DNA of 64,000 nucleotides. Source: Prevotellaceae bacterium (lineage in GTDB: Bacteria; Bacteroidota; Bacteroidia; Bacteroidales; Paludibacteraceae). The notes under the pieces were generated by a model that did no database searches, had not been told where the DNA came from, and saw only the letters and a program-made list of their open reading frames with translations. Shown here piece by piece: positions 45,824-57,700 of this stretch. The first letter of the stretch is position 1. Each line of letters starts with the position of its first letter. Both the position numbers and the translations under genes were made by a program. Location of the stretch: NCBI GenBank assembly GCA_020636675.1, contig JACJXK010000006.1:1-64000 (forward strand). Direction: 5' to 3'.

Positions 45824-48637
45824 ATGGCAAGTCAGGGAGAAATAATCATAAAAAGAGCTCGTGTCCACAATCTGAAGGACATAGACATCACGATTCCAAG
45901 AAACAAATTGGTCGTCATCACAGGTTTGTCCGGTTCCGGAAAATCATCATTGGCATTCGACACACTCTACGCCGAAGGCCAACGCCGTTACGTAGAAAGC
46001 CTTTCCGCCTATGCACGTCAATTTTTAGGAAGGATGAGCAAACCGGAGGTAGACTACATCAAGGGCATTCCGCCGGCAATTGCCATAGAACAGAAGGTTA
46101 GCACACGCAACCCACGATCAACAGTAGGCACCTCGACAGAGATTTATGAATATCTGAAACTACTCTTTTCAAGGATAGGGAAAACTTATTCTCCCGTCTC
46201 GGGAGACAGAGTCAAGAAACACCAGGTCAGCAACGTGGTAGACTACATCTACTCATTTTCCGAAAAGACAAGAGGAAGCATCGTCACAGACATTATTCCT
46301 TCAGAAGACAGAACCATAAAACAGCAGTTGGAGACTCTGAAAATGCAAGGATTCAGTCGAGTAGAGTTAAACGGCGAGTTCGAGAAACTAGAGGATGTCA
46401 TCAACAACGAAGAGAAATGCGAAGAATCAAAAAAGGGAATATCGCTTGTCATTGACCGGTTTTCGGTTGAAAACGACGAGGACACACGCAGCAGAATAAG
46501 CGATTCCGTACAAACAGCATTTTTGGAAGGGAAAGGTGCCTGCAAGATAAAAATATACAACTCCGACAAAACCACGACAGAAACGCCGTTTTCCAACCGA
46601 TTTGAGGCCGATGGTTTGACATTTGACGAGCCAAACGATCTTATGTTCAGCTTCAACAGCCCATACGGAGCGTGTCCTGAATGTGAAGGGTTCGGAAAGA
46701 TAATCGGGATAGATGAAGACCTGGTCGTTCCTGACAAATCATTGTCCGTGTATGACGGTGCTGTAGTCTGCTGGAGAGGAGAGAAAATGGCAGAATGGCT
46801 GTTTGACTTCATCGAGAAAGCCGGAAAAGCAAAGTTTCCCATACACACTCCTTATTTCCAGCTTTCAAAAGAAGAGAAATTCCTTTTATGGAAAGGGAAC
46901 AAAACGATTAAGGGGATAGACGAATTTTTCAATTTCGTTCAAGAGAACCAATACAAAATACAATATAGGGTCATGCTTTCCAGATTCAGAGGGAAAACAA
47001 CATGTCCGGCATGCAACGGCACTAGACTGAAGAAAGAGGCCAACTATGTCAAGATAAACGGAAAATCCATTACAGATCTAGTTCTAATGCCAATCGAAGA
47101 ACTAAAAAAGTTCTTCGACCAACTGACTCTTGAGGAACACGAACAAAAGATTGCGAAAAGACTCCTCACCGAAATAAAGAATCGCATTCAGTTTTTAACA
47201 GATGTAGGACTTAGCTACCTCACTCTGAACCGAATGTCCAACACATTATCAGGAGGAGAGAGCCAACGTATCAACTTGGCCACATCACTGGGCAGCAGTC
47301 TTGTGGGTTCCCTGTACATCTTGGACGAGCCAAGTATCGGACTGCATTCCAGAGATTCCGACCTCCTCATAAAAGTACTTAGGCAATTACAATCATTAGG
47401 CAATACGGTAGTAGTTGTCGAACATGACGAAGAGATTATGAGAGCCGCAGACTATCTGATAGACATAGGTCCGGAAGCAGGGCGGCTGGGTGGAAATGTC
47501 GTGTACCAAGGTCCGATCAACGAAGACATCCTCAACGGCAAAGACGCACCAACAAACAGCCATACATTTGATTATCTGACAGGAGTAGAGAAAATAGAGG
47601 TTCCAAGCATACGTCGGAAATGGAACAACTACATAGAGGTAACCGGAGTTAGGCAAAACAATCTGAAAGGCATAGACGTCAAATTCCCGCTGAACGTCAT
47701 AACTGTAGTGACAGGAGTCAGCGGATCCGGAAAATCATCTTTAGTTAGAGACGTATTCTACTCTGCCATGAAAAAAAGGATGGGAGGTGTAGCAGAAAAG
47801 ACAGGTCTGTTCTCCGACATCAAAGGAAGTTTCCATCTCGTACACGACATAGAGTTTGTAGATCAGAATCCTATAGGAAAGTCTTCAAGATCTAATCCTG
47901 TGACATACATGAAAGCCTACGATGAGATTCGCAAACTATTTGCAGACCAACCTCTGTCTAAACAAATGGGTTACACCGCAGCTTACTTCTCCTTCAACGT
48001 AGAGGGTGGCCGCTGCGAAGAGTGTCAAGGAGAAGGTACTATCACCGTAGAAATGCAGTTCATGGCCGATTTGGTGCTACCTTGCGAAACTTGTCACGGC
48101 AAACGCTTCAAACAAGACATATTGGATGTCACCTACCGGGGGGCAAACATCTATGACGTTTTAGAGATGACGATCAATCAGGCCGTCGAATTCTTCGAAC
48201 AAGGCACAGGTTCTATTGAAAAGAAAATAGTAAAGAAAATAAAGCCTCTGCAAGATGTGGGATTAGGATACGTCAAACTTGGGCAATCGTCCGACACTCT
48301 CTCAGGAGGAGAGAGTCAACGCGTAAAGCTGGCAGCCATACTAAGCATGGAGAAGCCGGAACCAATGATCTTCATATTTGACGAACCCACCACAGGATTG
48401 CACTTCCATGACATCAAAACGCTCATGAAAGCATTCAATGCATTAATCGCCTCCGGACATACCGTCATCATCATCGAACACAACATGGATGTGATAAAAT
48501 GTGCGGACCACATCATCGACATAGGTCCCGAAGGTGGAGAAAAAGGAGGAACCCTCGTATTTGCAGGAACACCAGAAGACCTCGTCAAATGCAAAGAATC
48601 CTACACCGGTAAATTCTTATCGTCAAAACTGAACTAG
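45824..48637 (+). CDS. uvrA: excinuclease ABC subunit A
   Basis: Damage-recognition ATPase of nucleotide excision repair, 937 residues. Two ABC modules: Walker A GLSGSGKSSLAFDTLYAEGQ and GVSGSGKSSLVRDVFY, signature LSGGESQRINLA and LSGGESQRVKLA, Walker B YILDEPSIGLH and FIFDEPTTGLHFHD. Zinc fingers are visible as CPECEGFGKIIG/CPACNGTRLKKE and CEECQGEGTITVEM/CETCHGKRFKQD. It is complete and typical. It lies 40 bp before the Sua5-like gene and probably forms a two-gene operon ended by the terminator at 49291. Confidence 0.98.
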   Translation: MASQGEIIIKRARVHNLKDIDITIPRNKLVVITGLSGSGKSSLAFDTLYAEGQRRYVESLSAYARQFLGRMSKPEVDYIKGIPPAIAIEQKVSTRNPRSTVGTSTEIYEYLKLLFSRIGKTYSPVSGDRVKKHQVSNVVDYIYSFSEKTRGSIVTDIIPSEDRTIKQQLETLKMQGFSRVELNGEFEKLEDVINNEEKCEESKKGISLVIDRFSVENDEDTRSRISDSVQTAFLEGKGACKIKIYNSDKTTTETPFSNRFEADGLTFDEPNDLMFSFNSPYGACPECEGFGKIIGIDEDLVVPDKSLSVYDGAVVCWRGEKMAEWLFDFIEKAGKAKFPIHTPYFQLSKEEKFLLWKGNKTIKGIDEFFNFVQENQYKIQYRVMLSRFRGKTTCPACNGTRLKKEANYVKINGKSITDLVLMPIEELKKFFDQLTLEEHEQKIAKRLLTEIKNRIQFLTDVGLSYLTLNRMSNTLSGGESQRINLATSLGSSLVGSLYILDEPSIGLHSRDSDLLIKVLRQLQSLGNTVVVVEHDEEIMRAADYLIDIGPEAGRLGGNVVYQGPINEDILNGKDAPTNSHTFDYLTGVEKIEVPSIRRKWNNYIEVTGVRQNNLKGIDVKFPLNVITVVTGVSGSGKSSLVRDVFYSAMKKRMGGVAEKTGLFSDIKGSFHLVHDIEFVDQNPIGKSSRSNPVTYMKAYDEIRKLFADQPLSKQMGYTAAYFSFNVEGGRCEECQGEGTITVEMQFMADLVLPCETCHGKRFKQDILDVTYRGANIYDVLEMTINQAVEFFEQGTGSIEKKIVKKIKPLQDVGLGYVKLGQSSDTLSGGESQRVKLAAILSMEKPEPMIFIFDEPTTGLHFHDIKTLMKAFNALIASGHTVIIIEHNMDVIKCADHIIDIGPEGGEKGGTLVFAGTPEDLVKCKESYTGKFLSSKLN

Positions 48638-48677
48638 AATCAAGACAAATTCAGACAAACATTAAAAATTCAGACAA

Positions 48678-49247
48678 ATGGATCTGGAAGAAGATATAAA
48701 AAACGCAGTAAAAACATTAAAGGCAGGAGGCGTTATCCTTTACCCTACAGATACAATCTGGGGATTGGGATGTGACGCCACCAACGAGCAGGCAGTGAAA
48801 CGGGTTTTCGAAATCAAGCAAAGGGAAGACTCGAAATCCATGTTGGTTTTAACCGACAACGCAGCAAAAATAGAACGATTGGCAACTGACGTTCCAGAAA
48901 TAGCATGGAGTCTAATCGACTTGGCCGACAAGCCTCTCACCATCATCTATTCCGGAGCAAAAAATTTAGCAGCCAATCTCATTGCCCAAGACGGCAGTGT
49001 AGGAATACGGGTAACCAATGAAGAATTTTCGAAGAAACTTTGCGAAAGATTCCGTATGCCAATCGTATCTACTTCAGCTAACATCAGCGGACAACCAACT
49101 GCCTCCAATTTCAAAGAAATCAGTGAAGAGATAAAGAGTGCCGTCGACTACATTGTCTCCTTTAGGCAAGATGACACGAGCAAAGCAAAACCCTCATCAA
49201 TTATAAAACTGGATGCCGGTGGTGTCATAAAAATCATTCGGGAATAA
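48678..49247 (+). CDS. L-threonylcarbamoyladenylate synthase (Sua5/YciO/YrdC family)
   Basis: Makes threonylcarbamoyl-AMP for the t6A modification of tRNA. It has 189 residues with a single YrdC domain: GGVILYPTDTIWGLGCDA, KQREDSKSMLVLT, SVGIRVTNEEF and IVSTSANISGQPT. It lacks the C-terminal Sua5 domain and so resembles TsaC in length. It lies directly downstream of uvrA. Confidence 0.92.
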   Translation: MDLEEDIKNAVKTLKAGGVILYPTDTIWGLGCDATNEQAVKRVFEIKQREDSKSMLVLTDNAAKIERLATDVPEIAWSLIDLADKPLTIIYSGAKNLAANLIAQDGSVGIRVTNEEFSKKLCERFRMPIVSTSANISGQPTASNFKEISEEIKSAVDYIVSFRQDDTSKAKPSSIIKLDAGGVIKIIRE

Positions 49248-49290
49248 AGACAATTTAAAAGTCTACTTCTCGTTATATTTCAAAGACATG

Positions 49291-49333
49291 GAAACGGAAA
49301 GACTCAATCATCATCTCTTTCCGTTTCTTTTTG
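49291..49333 (+). terminator. terminator after the uvrA operon
   Basis: A perfect 12-bp stem GAAACGGAAAGA/TCTTTCCGTTTC (49291-49302 with 49316-49327, loop of 13) is followed by TTTTT. Confidence 0.85.
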
Positions 49334-49406
49334 AAGGAAAGCAAGGGACAAACACAAACAATCACGTACCATAAAATCATTCCTTCTCCTCTAAAAAGCA
49401 TAACGG

Positions 49407-50834
49407 ATGATAAAATCATACGACAAAAAGGAGAAACAGGCTGCGAAATATATTTTTCTAGATATAATCGCATCTCTTTTAGCTTGGTCATTATTCTTCA
49501 TATTCAGAAGAATAGAGATTGAGTCTACTTTCATCCAAAACATACAGTTATTCTCTCCCATTTACAACTTTTGGAAGTTAATCGTCGGAGTCCCGATATT
49601 CTGGATTTTCATATTTTGGCTATCCGGATATTACAACAAAGCATTCTATAAGTCTAGGCTATCCGAATTTTTTCAAACACTCACCAGCGTATTTTTAGGT
49701 TCCATACTCCTTTTCTTTATCCTATTGATAGACGATCCTGTCGTCTCCTACCATTACTACTATCTTTCTTTCATCGTACTGTTTAGCATATACTTCATTG
49801 TTATATATTCATTCAGATATACACTGACACGCATCACAACCAACAAGATACGCAGCCGCATTTGGGGATTCAACACCCTCATTATCGGCACAGGAAAGAA
49901 CGCAGAAAAAATATATAGCCAGCTCTCTTCCGAGAAACAATCAACAGGCAACATCATTTGTGGCTTCATCTCTGAAGACAAACACAATGCAGTGATAAAC
50001 AAATCCATGATTTTAGGCGGAATGCCAGATTTGAACCGCATCATAAAAGAAAAGAAAATAGAAAACGTCATCGTAGCCATAGACAATGATGACAGAATTG
50101 AATTGTTCAGGATAATCAGCCAACTATACCGTTTCAATGTCGAGATTAGCTTCATTCCTCAACTATACGACTATCTGGTTGGGGGCATCCGCCTATCCTT
50201 CATATACGGAACCCCTCTCGCCAACGTATTGGAAAACAGGATGCCAGCTTGGCAACAGAATGTGAAAAGGCTGTTCGACATAGTTGTTTCTTGTTTGGGA
50301 CTTGTACTTGCGTCTCCACTCATGGTATATTTAGCAATAAAAGTAAAGGCATCATCAAAAGGAGATGTTTTTTTTCGTCAAGAACGGATCGGACGGCAAG
50401 GCATTCCTTTCCGAATCATTAAGTTCAGAACCATGTATGAATCTGAAAATGAATACCAAAACCATCATCTAACAGAAGTTAACGACAAACGGGTAACTCC
50501 AATCGGGAAAATCATGCGCAAATACAGACTAGACGAATTACCTCAACTTTGCAATGTGGTAAAAGGAGATATGTCCTTGGTCGGCCCTAGGCCAGAACAA
50601 CAATATTTCATAGAGAAAATCATAGAGAAAGCCCCATATTACAGCCTCGTCCACAAAGTAAAGCCAGGAATTACATCCTGGGGCATGGTAAAATATGGAT
50701 ATGCGAATACTGTGGACAAAATGATAGAAAGACTCAACTACGACATAATCTATTTAGAAAACATATCCATCTTATTGGACACAAAAATTCTCATCTATAC
50801 TATCAAGACCATTGTCTCAGGGAAAGGACTATAA
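49407..50834 (+). CDS. undecaprenyl-phosphate sugar phosphotransferase (polyprenyl glycosylphosphotransferase)
   Basis: 475 residues. Four or five N-terminal transmembrane helices (about 15-130), a Rossmann-like CoA-binding-3 domain (about 140-260, LIIGTGKNAEKIYSQL) and a C-terminal bacterial sugar transferase domain (about 275-475) with the reentrant helix (RLFDIVVSCLGLVLASPLMV), KGDVFFRQERIGRQG, KFRTMYESE, LDELPQLCNVVKGDMSLVGP and RPEQQYFIEKI. It should transfer a sugar phosphate to the lipid carrier and so start a capsule, exopolysaccharide or glycan chain. No other glycosyltransferase genes are adjacent. It is convergent with a PorP gene, only 2 bp between stop codons. Confidence 0.93.
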   Translation: MIKSYDKKEKQAAKYIFLDIIASLLAWSLFFIFRRIEIESTFIQNIQLFSPIYNFWKLIVGVPIFWIFIFWLSGYYNKAFYKSRLSEFFQTLTSVFLGSILLFFILLIDDPVVSYHYYYLSFIVLFSIYFIVIYSFRYTLTRITTNKIRSRIWGFNTLIIGTGKNAEKIYSQLSSEKQSTGNIICGFISEDKHNAVINKSMILGGMPDLNRIIKEKKIENVIVAIDNDDRIELFRIISQLYRFNVEISFIPQLYDYLVGGIRLSFIYGTPLANVLENRMPAWQQNVKRLFDIVVSCLGLVLASPLMVYLAIKVKASSKGDVFFRQERIGRQGIPFRIIKFRTMYESENEYQNHHLTEVNDKRVTPIGKIMRKYRLDELPQLCNVVKGDMSLVGPRPEQQYFIEKIIEKAPYYSLVHKVKPGITSWGMVKYGYANTVDKMIERLNYDIIYLENISILLDTKILIYTIKTIVSGKGL

Positions 50835-50836
50835 TC

Positions 50837-51727
50837 TCACCAATCAACCTCATCTTTTTGTGGAGATCGGATACCCAACATCAGTTCAAAAGAGGAGGTC
50901 ATCTTTGCACCCGCCAATTCATTCAACGAGTGAACATAAGCCCCTCCAACATAGAAATAAGGGGTGACATTTATTTTGAAGTTGACACCTCCATAATGAT
51001 CTGTACGATACGATAGGCCCAAAGAAAACGTCTCCTCATATTCCAACGTCGGAAAGAAATCTACAGACACAGGAGAACTCCGCGTCAACGAGGCCATACT
51101 AGCTACCGAAAGCTGAAATTGTTTGTTCATTCTGAAATTCTTTCCACAAGAAAAATAGAAATGAGTTTTTTGTTTGTATCCAAAATCAGAATTTTGATTT
51201 GTCTCCCACAATCCTTTTGCGCTACAAGACACTTGAAACGATTCAGAATGGAGAAGCACCCCCACTTGCCCATGAGGCAGAGTTTCTCGTTTTGGCTGTT
51301 CCTTATAATAAACATCCTCATACATCAAATCATTCATGTCAGAGAAATCCTTATTCATGACACAAACTCCCCCACCCACGCCCATAGATAGAAGCATTTC
51401 ACTAAATAGTTCAACCTTATATGTCAACAGAAGATCGGCAACTGTATGCTGAGAAACTCCAAGTTCTTCATACTGGAAAATCCCCCCAAAAGAAAAATCA
51501 TACCTCATGACTACACTTCCTGCCATCTGTACAGAAACAGGACTACCATCCATATTAATCCATTGTTTATTAAAATGAAGAGATAAAGAGGAATAATCGG
51601 ACACTCCTGCATACGCAGAATTATACAACAACGGATCATATGCATACATAAATGATTGCATCTCTTGCTGTGAGAAAAGAGATTTACAAACAAAGAAGAG
51701 GAAAAAACAAACAACAGAAACTCTCAT
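50837..51727 (-). CDS. PorP/SprF family outer-membrane protein (second copy)
   Basis: 296 residues with a signal peptide ending LFSQQ. The N-terminal pattern AYDPLLYNSAYAGVSDYSSL and HFNKQWINMDGSPVSVQM is diagnostic of PorP/SprF, followed by alternating beta strands to the C-terminus. It is clearly diverged from the copy at 44747-45727. It starts 13 bp after the 2080-residue repeat protein, so it is probably the dedicated export or anchoring partner of that protein. Confidence 0.9.
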   Translation of the reverse strand: MRVSVVCFFLFFVCKSLFSQQEMQSFMYAYDPLLYNSAYAGVSDYSSLSLHFNKQWINMDGSPVSVQMAGSVVMRYDFSFGGIFQYEELGVSQHTVADLLLTYKVELFSEMLLSMGVGGGVCVMNKDFSDMNDLMYEDVYYKEQPKRETLPHGQVGVLLHSESFQVSCSAKGLWETNQNSDFGYKQKTHFYFSCGKNFRMNKQFQLSVASMASLTRSSPVSVDFFPTLEYEETFSLGLSYRTDHYGGVNFKINVTPYFYVGGAYVHSLNELAGAKMTSSFELMLGIRSPQKDEVDW

Positions 51728-51740
51728 GAAAAGAAAAAAA

Positions 51741-54700
51741 TCAATAGGCGAGCTCTATATATCCTGAAAAAATCTTCTCATTCTGACTCAGAAACAAATA
51801 GAAATAAGTACCAACAGGAAGAGCGGACTTGACATTTAAGCTTCGTTTATTCCCGTTCATTCCATTCCAATCATTTTTATACGATCGGGAACGAAAGACA
51901 AGACTGCCCAATCTATCAAACACCACCAACTCATTATCAGGATACGAATCCACCTCGTTTATAACAAAAACATCATTAACACCATCTCCATTAGGCGTAA
52001 GCAGACTGCAAACAGGCCTTTTATCCAACTCTTTCAACGTTAGAGAGTCTACCTCTTGAAACCCTTCCACATATAAAAGGAAAGAACACTCATCTAAAAT
52101 CCGAGATTCATCATCAGACATCGTATATTCGACCCGGAAATCTCCCTCTTCTAATGCAACAAGAATATCCTCATTGTCAAGCATACGATAACATTTCACA
52201 CTGTCAACTCTATCATAAATACAACAATCAACAATAATACTATCACATTCGGATTTATTACGAATGACAGGCTCCCTTATTGTGCAATTAACCATCTTCT
52301 GCCCCCGATTCAACACATAAGTCATATCCGAAGGACAAAAATCAAAGAATGGCTCAGAAATATTGTCAACCACACGCACCCAATAAAAGCAGGTATCACT
52401 AACATAAAAATCATTTTTAGCAACAAACGACAGTCGGATAGAATCACCCAAATATAAAACAGAATCTCCAATACATCCTTCAACAAGAGTAGGCAATCCA
52501 TTCTCGGCATGTGGATATACAGGAGAGAATACCACCGAACAACAATCATCAAGAACGATTAAAGAGTCTGGCAAACACGATATAGTAGGAATTTTTCCAC
52601 CCAATTCTTGCATGGAGGTATCAACAGCAACGACCAAGTAAGAACACGTGTCACTGCGATTTTCGAACGAATCAACAGCAACAAACGAAACAACCACTGA
52701 ATCTCCATTTACAAGTGACAAGAACTCACCATTTGAGTCCAGTCTCTCGACTTTCCCATCTGGCGACTCTGGCCAACGGGGATAAAAATCCACCGACAAA
52801 ACAGACAAATATAGTACGGTATCTGAATTCGTACATAAAAGCGTTGGTTTTTTGTACGGCCTTGTCTTAATCCAATAGGAACAAGTATCACTGTAAAGTC
52901 CTAACCCTAATGTATCCTCAGCAACAAACCTTAAGAGCAGACTATCTCCTGCGACCAAAGTCAACAATCCACCATCTGAACCTAACATTTTCACCTTGCC
53001 ATTTTTAGAATTCGGAACAATAGGGTCATATTCTATATACATTGAGGACATTTCAATTATGGTGTCCGGCAAACATACCAGACTCGGGGTATATTGTTCC
53101 TTTACATCCTGATTCCCTGGGCCCGTCGTATCGACGGCCAGTACCCAGAAACTGCACGTATCGCTTCGGAGACCAAGTCCCATCGTATCCACTGCAACAA
53201 AAGACAGAAGAACACTGTCTCCGACCGCCATCGACAAGACATCCGCCTGATGGTCCAGCCTCACGACCGTACCGTCAGGTGATGTCGGCCATTGAGGCCT
53301 GTGATTAGCAAACAAACCAGTGACATATACCGTCGTGTCCGGCAAACATACCAGACTCGGGGTATATTGTTCCTTTATATCCTGATTCCCTGGACCCGTC
53401 GTATCGACGGCCAGTACCCAATAACTGCACGTATCGCTTCGGAGACCAAGTCCCATCGTATCCACTGCAACAAAAGACAGAAGAACACTGTCTCCGACCG
53501 CCATCGACAAGACATCCGCCTGATGGTCCAGCCTCACGACCGTACCGTCAGGTGATGTCGGCCATTGAGGCCTGTGATTAGCAAACAAACCAGTGACATA
53601 TACCGTCGTGTCCGGCAAACACACTAGACTCGGGGTATATTGTTCCTTTATATCCGGATTCCCTGGACCCGTCGTATCGACGGCCAGTACCCAGTAACTG
53701 CACGTATCGCTTCGGAGACCAAGTCCCATCGTATCCACTGCAACAAAAGACAGAAGAACACTGTCTCCGACCGCCAACGACAAGACATCCGCCTGATGGT
53801 CCATCCTCACGACCGTACCGTCAGGTGATGTCGGCCATTGAGGCCTGTGATTAGCAAACAAAACAGTGACATATACCGTCGTGTCCGGCAAACATACTAG
53901 ACTCGGGGTATATTGTTCCTTTATATCCTGATTTCCTGGGCCCGTCGTATCGACGGCCAGTACCCAGTAACTGCACGTATCACTTCGGAGACCTAGTCCC
54001 AACGTATCCTCCGCCACAAAAGACAGCAGAACACTGTCTCCGACCGCCAACGACAAGACATCCGCCTGATGGTCCAGCCTCACGACCGTACCGTCAGGTG
54101 ATGTCGGCCATTGAGGCCTGTGATTAGCAAACAAACCAGTGACATATACCGTCGTGTCCGGCAAACACACTAGACTCGGGGTATATTGTTCATTTATATC
54201 CTGATTCCCTGGACCCGTCGTATCGACGGCCAGTACCCAGTAACTGCACGTATCGCTTCGGAGACCAAGTCCCATCGTATCCACTGCAACAAAAGACAGA
54301 AGAACACTGTCTCCGCCCGCCAACGACAAGACATCCGCCTGATGGTCCAGCCTCACGACCGTACCGTCAGTGGATGTCGGCCATTGCGGCCTGTGATTAG
54401 CAAACAAACCGGCGACATATACCATCGTGTCAGGCAAACATTCCAGACTTGGGGTATATTGTTTCTTCTTATCCGAATCTTCCGAGCCCGTCGTGTCGAC
54501 GGCCAGCACCCAATAACTGCAGGTGTCACTTCGGAGCCCATGTCCCAACGTGTCTTCCGCAACGAACGACAACTGAAGGCTGTCTCCGGCTGCCAACGAT
54601 AAGACATCCGCCTGATGGTCCAGCCTCACGACCGTACCGTCAGTGGATGTCGGCCATTGCGGCCTGTGATTAGCAAACAAACCGGCGACATATACCATCG

Positions 54701-57700
54701 TGTCAGGCAAACATACTAGACTCGGGGTATATTGTTCATTTATATCCTGATTTCCTGGACCCGTCGTATCGACGCCCAGTACCCAGTAACTGCACGTATC
54801 ACTTCGGAGACCTAGTCCCAACGTATCCTCCGCCACAAAAGACAGCAGAACACTGTCTCCGACCGCCAACGACAAGACATCCGCCTGATGGTCCAGCCTC
54901 ACGACCGTACCGTCAGTGGATGTCGGCCATTGCGGCCTGTGATTAGCAAACAAACCGGCGACATATACCATCGTGTCAGGCAAACATTCCAGACTTGGGG
55001 TATATTGTTTCTTCTTATCCGAATCTTCCGAGCCCGTCGTGTCGACGGCCAGCACCCAATAACTGCAGGTGTCACTTCGGAGCCCATGTCCCAACGTGTC
55101 TTCCGCAACGAACGACAACTGAAGGCTGTCTCCGGCTGCCAACGATAAGACATCCGCCTGATGGTCCAGCCTCACGACCGTACCGTCAGTGGATGTCGGC
55201 CATTGCGGCCTGTGATTAGCAAACAAACCGGCGACATATACCATCGTGTCAGGCAAACATTCCAGACTTGGGGTATATTGTTTCTTCTTATCCGAATCTT
55301 CCGAGCCCGTCGTGTCGACGGCCAGCACCCAATAACTGCAGGTGTCACTTCGGAGCCCATGTCCCAACGTGTCTTCCGCAACGAACGACAACTGAAGGCT
55401 GTCTCCGGCTGCCAACGATAAGACATCCGCCTGATGGTCCAGCCTCACGACCGTACCGTCAGTGGATGTCGGCCATTGCGGCCTGTGATTAGCAAACAAA
55501 CCGGCGACATATACCATCGTGTCAGGCAAACATTCCAGACTTGGGGTATATTGTTTCTTCTTATCCGAATCTTCCGAGCCCGTCGTGTCGACGGCCAGCA
55601 CCCAATAACTGCAGGTGTCACTTCGGAGCCCATGTCCCAACGTGTCTTCCGCGACGAACGACAACTGAAGGCTGTCTCCAGCTGCCAATGATAAGACATC
55701 CGCCTGATGGTCCAGCCTCACGACCGTACCGTCAGTGGATGTCGGCCATTGCGGCCTGTGATTAGCAAACAAACCGGCGACATATACCATCGTGTCAGGC
55801 AAACATTCCAGACTTGGGGTATATTGTTTCTTCTTATCCGAATCTTCCGAGCCCGTCGTGTCGACGGCCAGCACCCAATAACTGCAAGTGTCACTTCGGA
55901 GCCCAAGTCCCAACGTGTCTTCCGCGACGAAACTCAGTTGAAGGCTATCACCCGGCGCAAGCGACAAGAGTTCGCCATTTGTATCCAGCCTCACGACCTT
56001 TCCATTTGACGACTCTGGCCACCGGGGATTAAAATCCGCCAACAAAGTAGGTAGAAATAGCACTGTGTCTCTTATATCACAGAGGAGTTCTGGACTCTCC
56101 GCCATTTGACTTATCGTATCTGCTACTTTGATAAAATAAGAACAAGTATCACTGGTTATTCCAAATATATTTTTGGCAACAAAAGCCACTTTTACCGAAT
56201 CGCCAAAATTTAAACGTAGGGAATCTCCTATAACATCTATACGTTCCACCTTTCCGTCTAAAGAAGTTGGCCATTTCGGATTTATCACACTCTGTGAATC
56301 ATATAAAATCATATCCTCAATACACAACAAATGGGGGATTTCTGGAATTATCTCGAAATCAAACCCACAAGAGTCAAATAATGATGTACTTCCGCTCTTT
56401 TTTGTCAAACGAAACTCAGCATGAAAAACACCCGGCTTTAGATTCGTCCTATATACAGAGGTATCATCCGGAGAAAGCAACACCTCATCAATCACACTAC
56501 CATTAGAATCATTCAACAGAAACGACAACTCTGAACAAAAAGAGTTATCTATTTTAGGAATTCCAAAGGAAATAGAATCTAGCGGAGATTTTATCCTATA
56601 AAATGTATCTACAGGACATTGTGAAACGATTGGCAGTACATCTCTCACAAACCGAACATGCACAGGGGCACTTGTGTCCTTACCACAACTATCTCTCAGA
56701 AATATCCGATTAGCATATATCGAATCAGAATCAGGACATTCATAAACCTGCCGTTCCATTCCGATTAAATTCCACGATTCCGTCTCTTGTGTAAAATCAG
56801 AAGGATGCAGAACCGAAATTTGACCAGACACAACAACACTCAGTGTATCTTTAATAAATGGCATTTCGGTCAACACAGAAAATCGTTTGGTCTGCATCTT
56901 CTCATAAAAAGGAACCACCGCATAACTTATCTGCTTTTTTTCATGAACAGAGTATACCATCAAACAATATTCCCCATCCTCCAACTTAAGAGAACACGAC
57001 TTGTCCCCGCCATAATACACAGAATACCATCCCGAACCAGAAATAAAATCTCCCATTCCAAATATAGGATTTGCATTATACAATATCCCATCCTCCGGAA
57101 CATCATATACCGAATCCGTTTGGGAAAGGAATACCATATATGCACAATTATTAGCAGATGACCCTTTCCAATAAACAGATGTTTCGCAAGAGTTTTGGGT
57201 TACGTCAACATCATATACAGATGGAGACAATACTATTTCCGAATAAATTTGATCTGAATAAAGAAGATCGACTTGCATAAGAGAGCGATTCTCCATCCAA
57301 TGATCCTCCATAAAATCATAAACTCCCGTCACTTTATATAAAACCCCGGATTTAGCAGCAGAATAGATAATAGAACTATCATTCAAAAAGGAACCATCAG
57401 GAAGGAGATATCCAAATTTAGAGGAAACACCAACAGAATCCCCATAAAACAAACAATCCTGAGGTCTCGTTGTGTCGTTTATTGCAGAAGCTGCAGAAGC
57501 GAAAACAGCAATACCATCAGCAGAAGATCCTCCATTTCCTATCAATCCAACCTTAGGCAGCCGTTTGAGGCCTATTCCTCCTGCACCAGATTCACTATCA
57601 TAATCAATCTGTACTATCCATCTAAGAGATGATATATCGGCAGACTCTGACCCATTCAACCTTACATCTTTTCCTCCTATCAAAAAAGATTCCCCTTGAC

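Noticed and set aside
53081..55810. Regularly spaced near-identical repeats that might suggest a CRISPR-like or other non-coding array
   Set aside because: The period is 273 bp with no unique spacers, and the whole array is an open reading frame of 91-residue units inside one gene.
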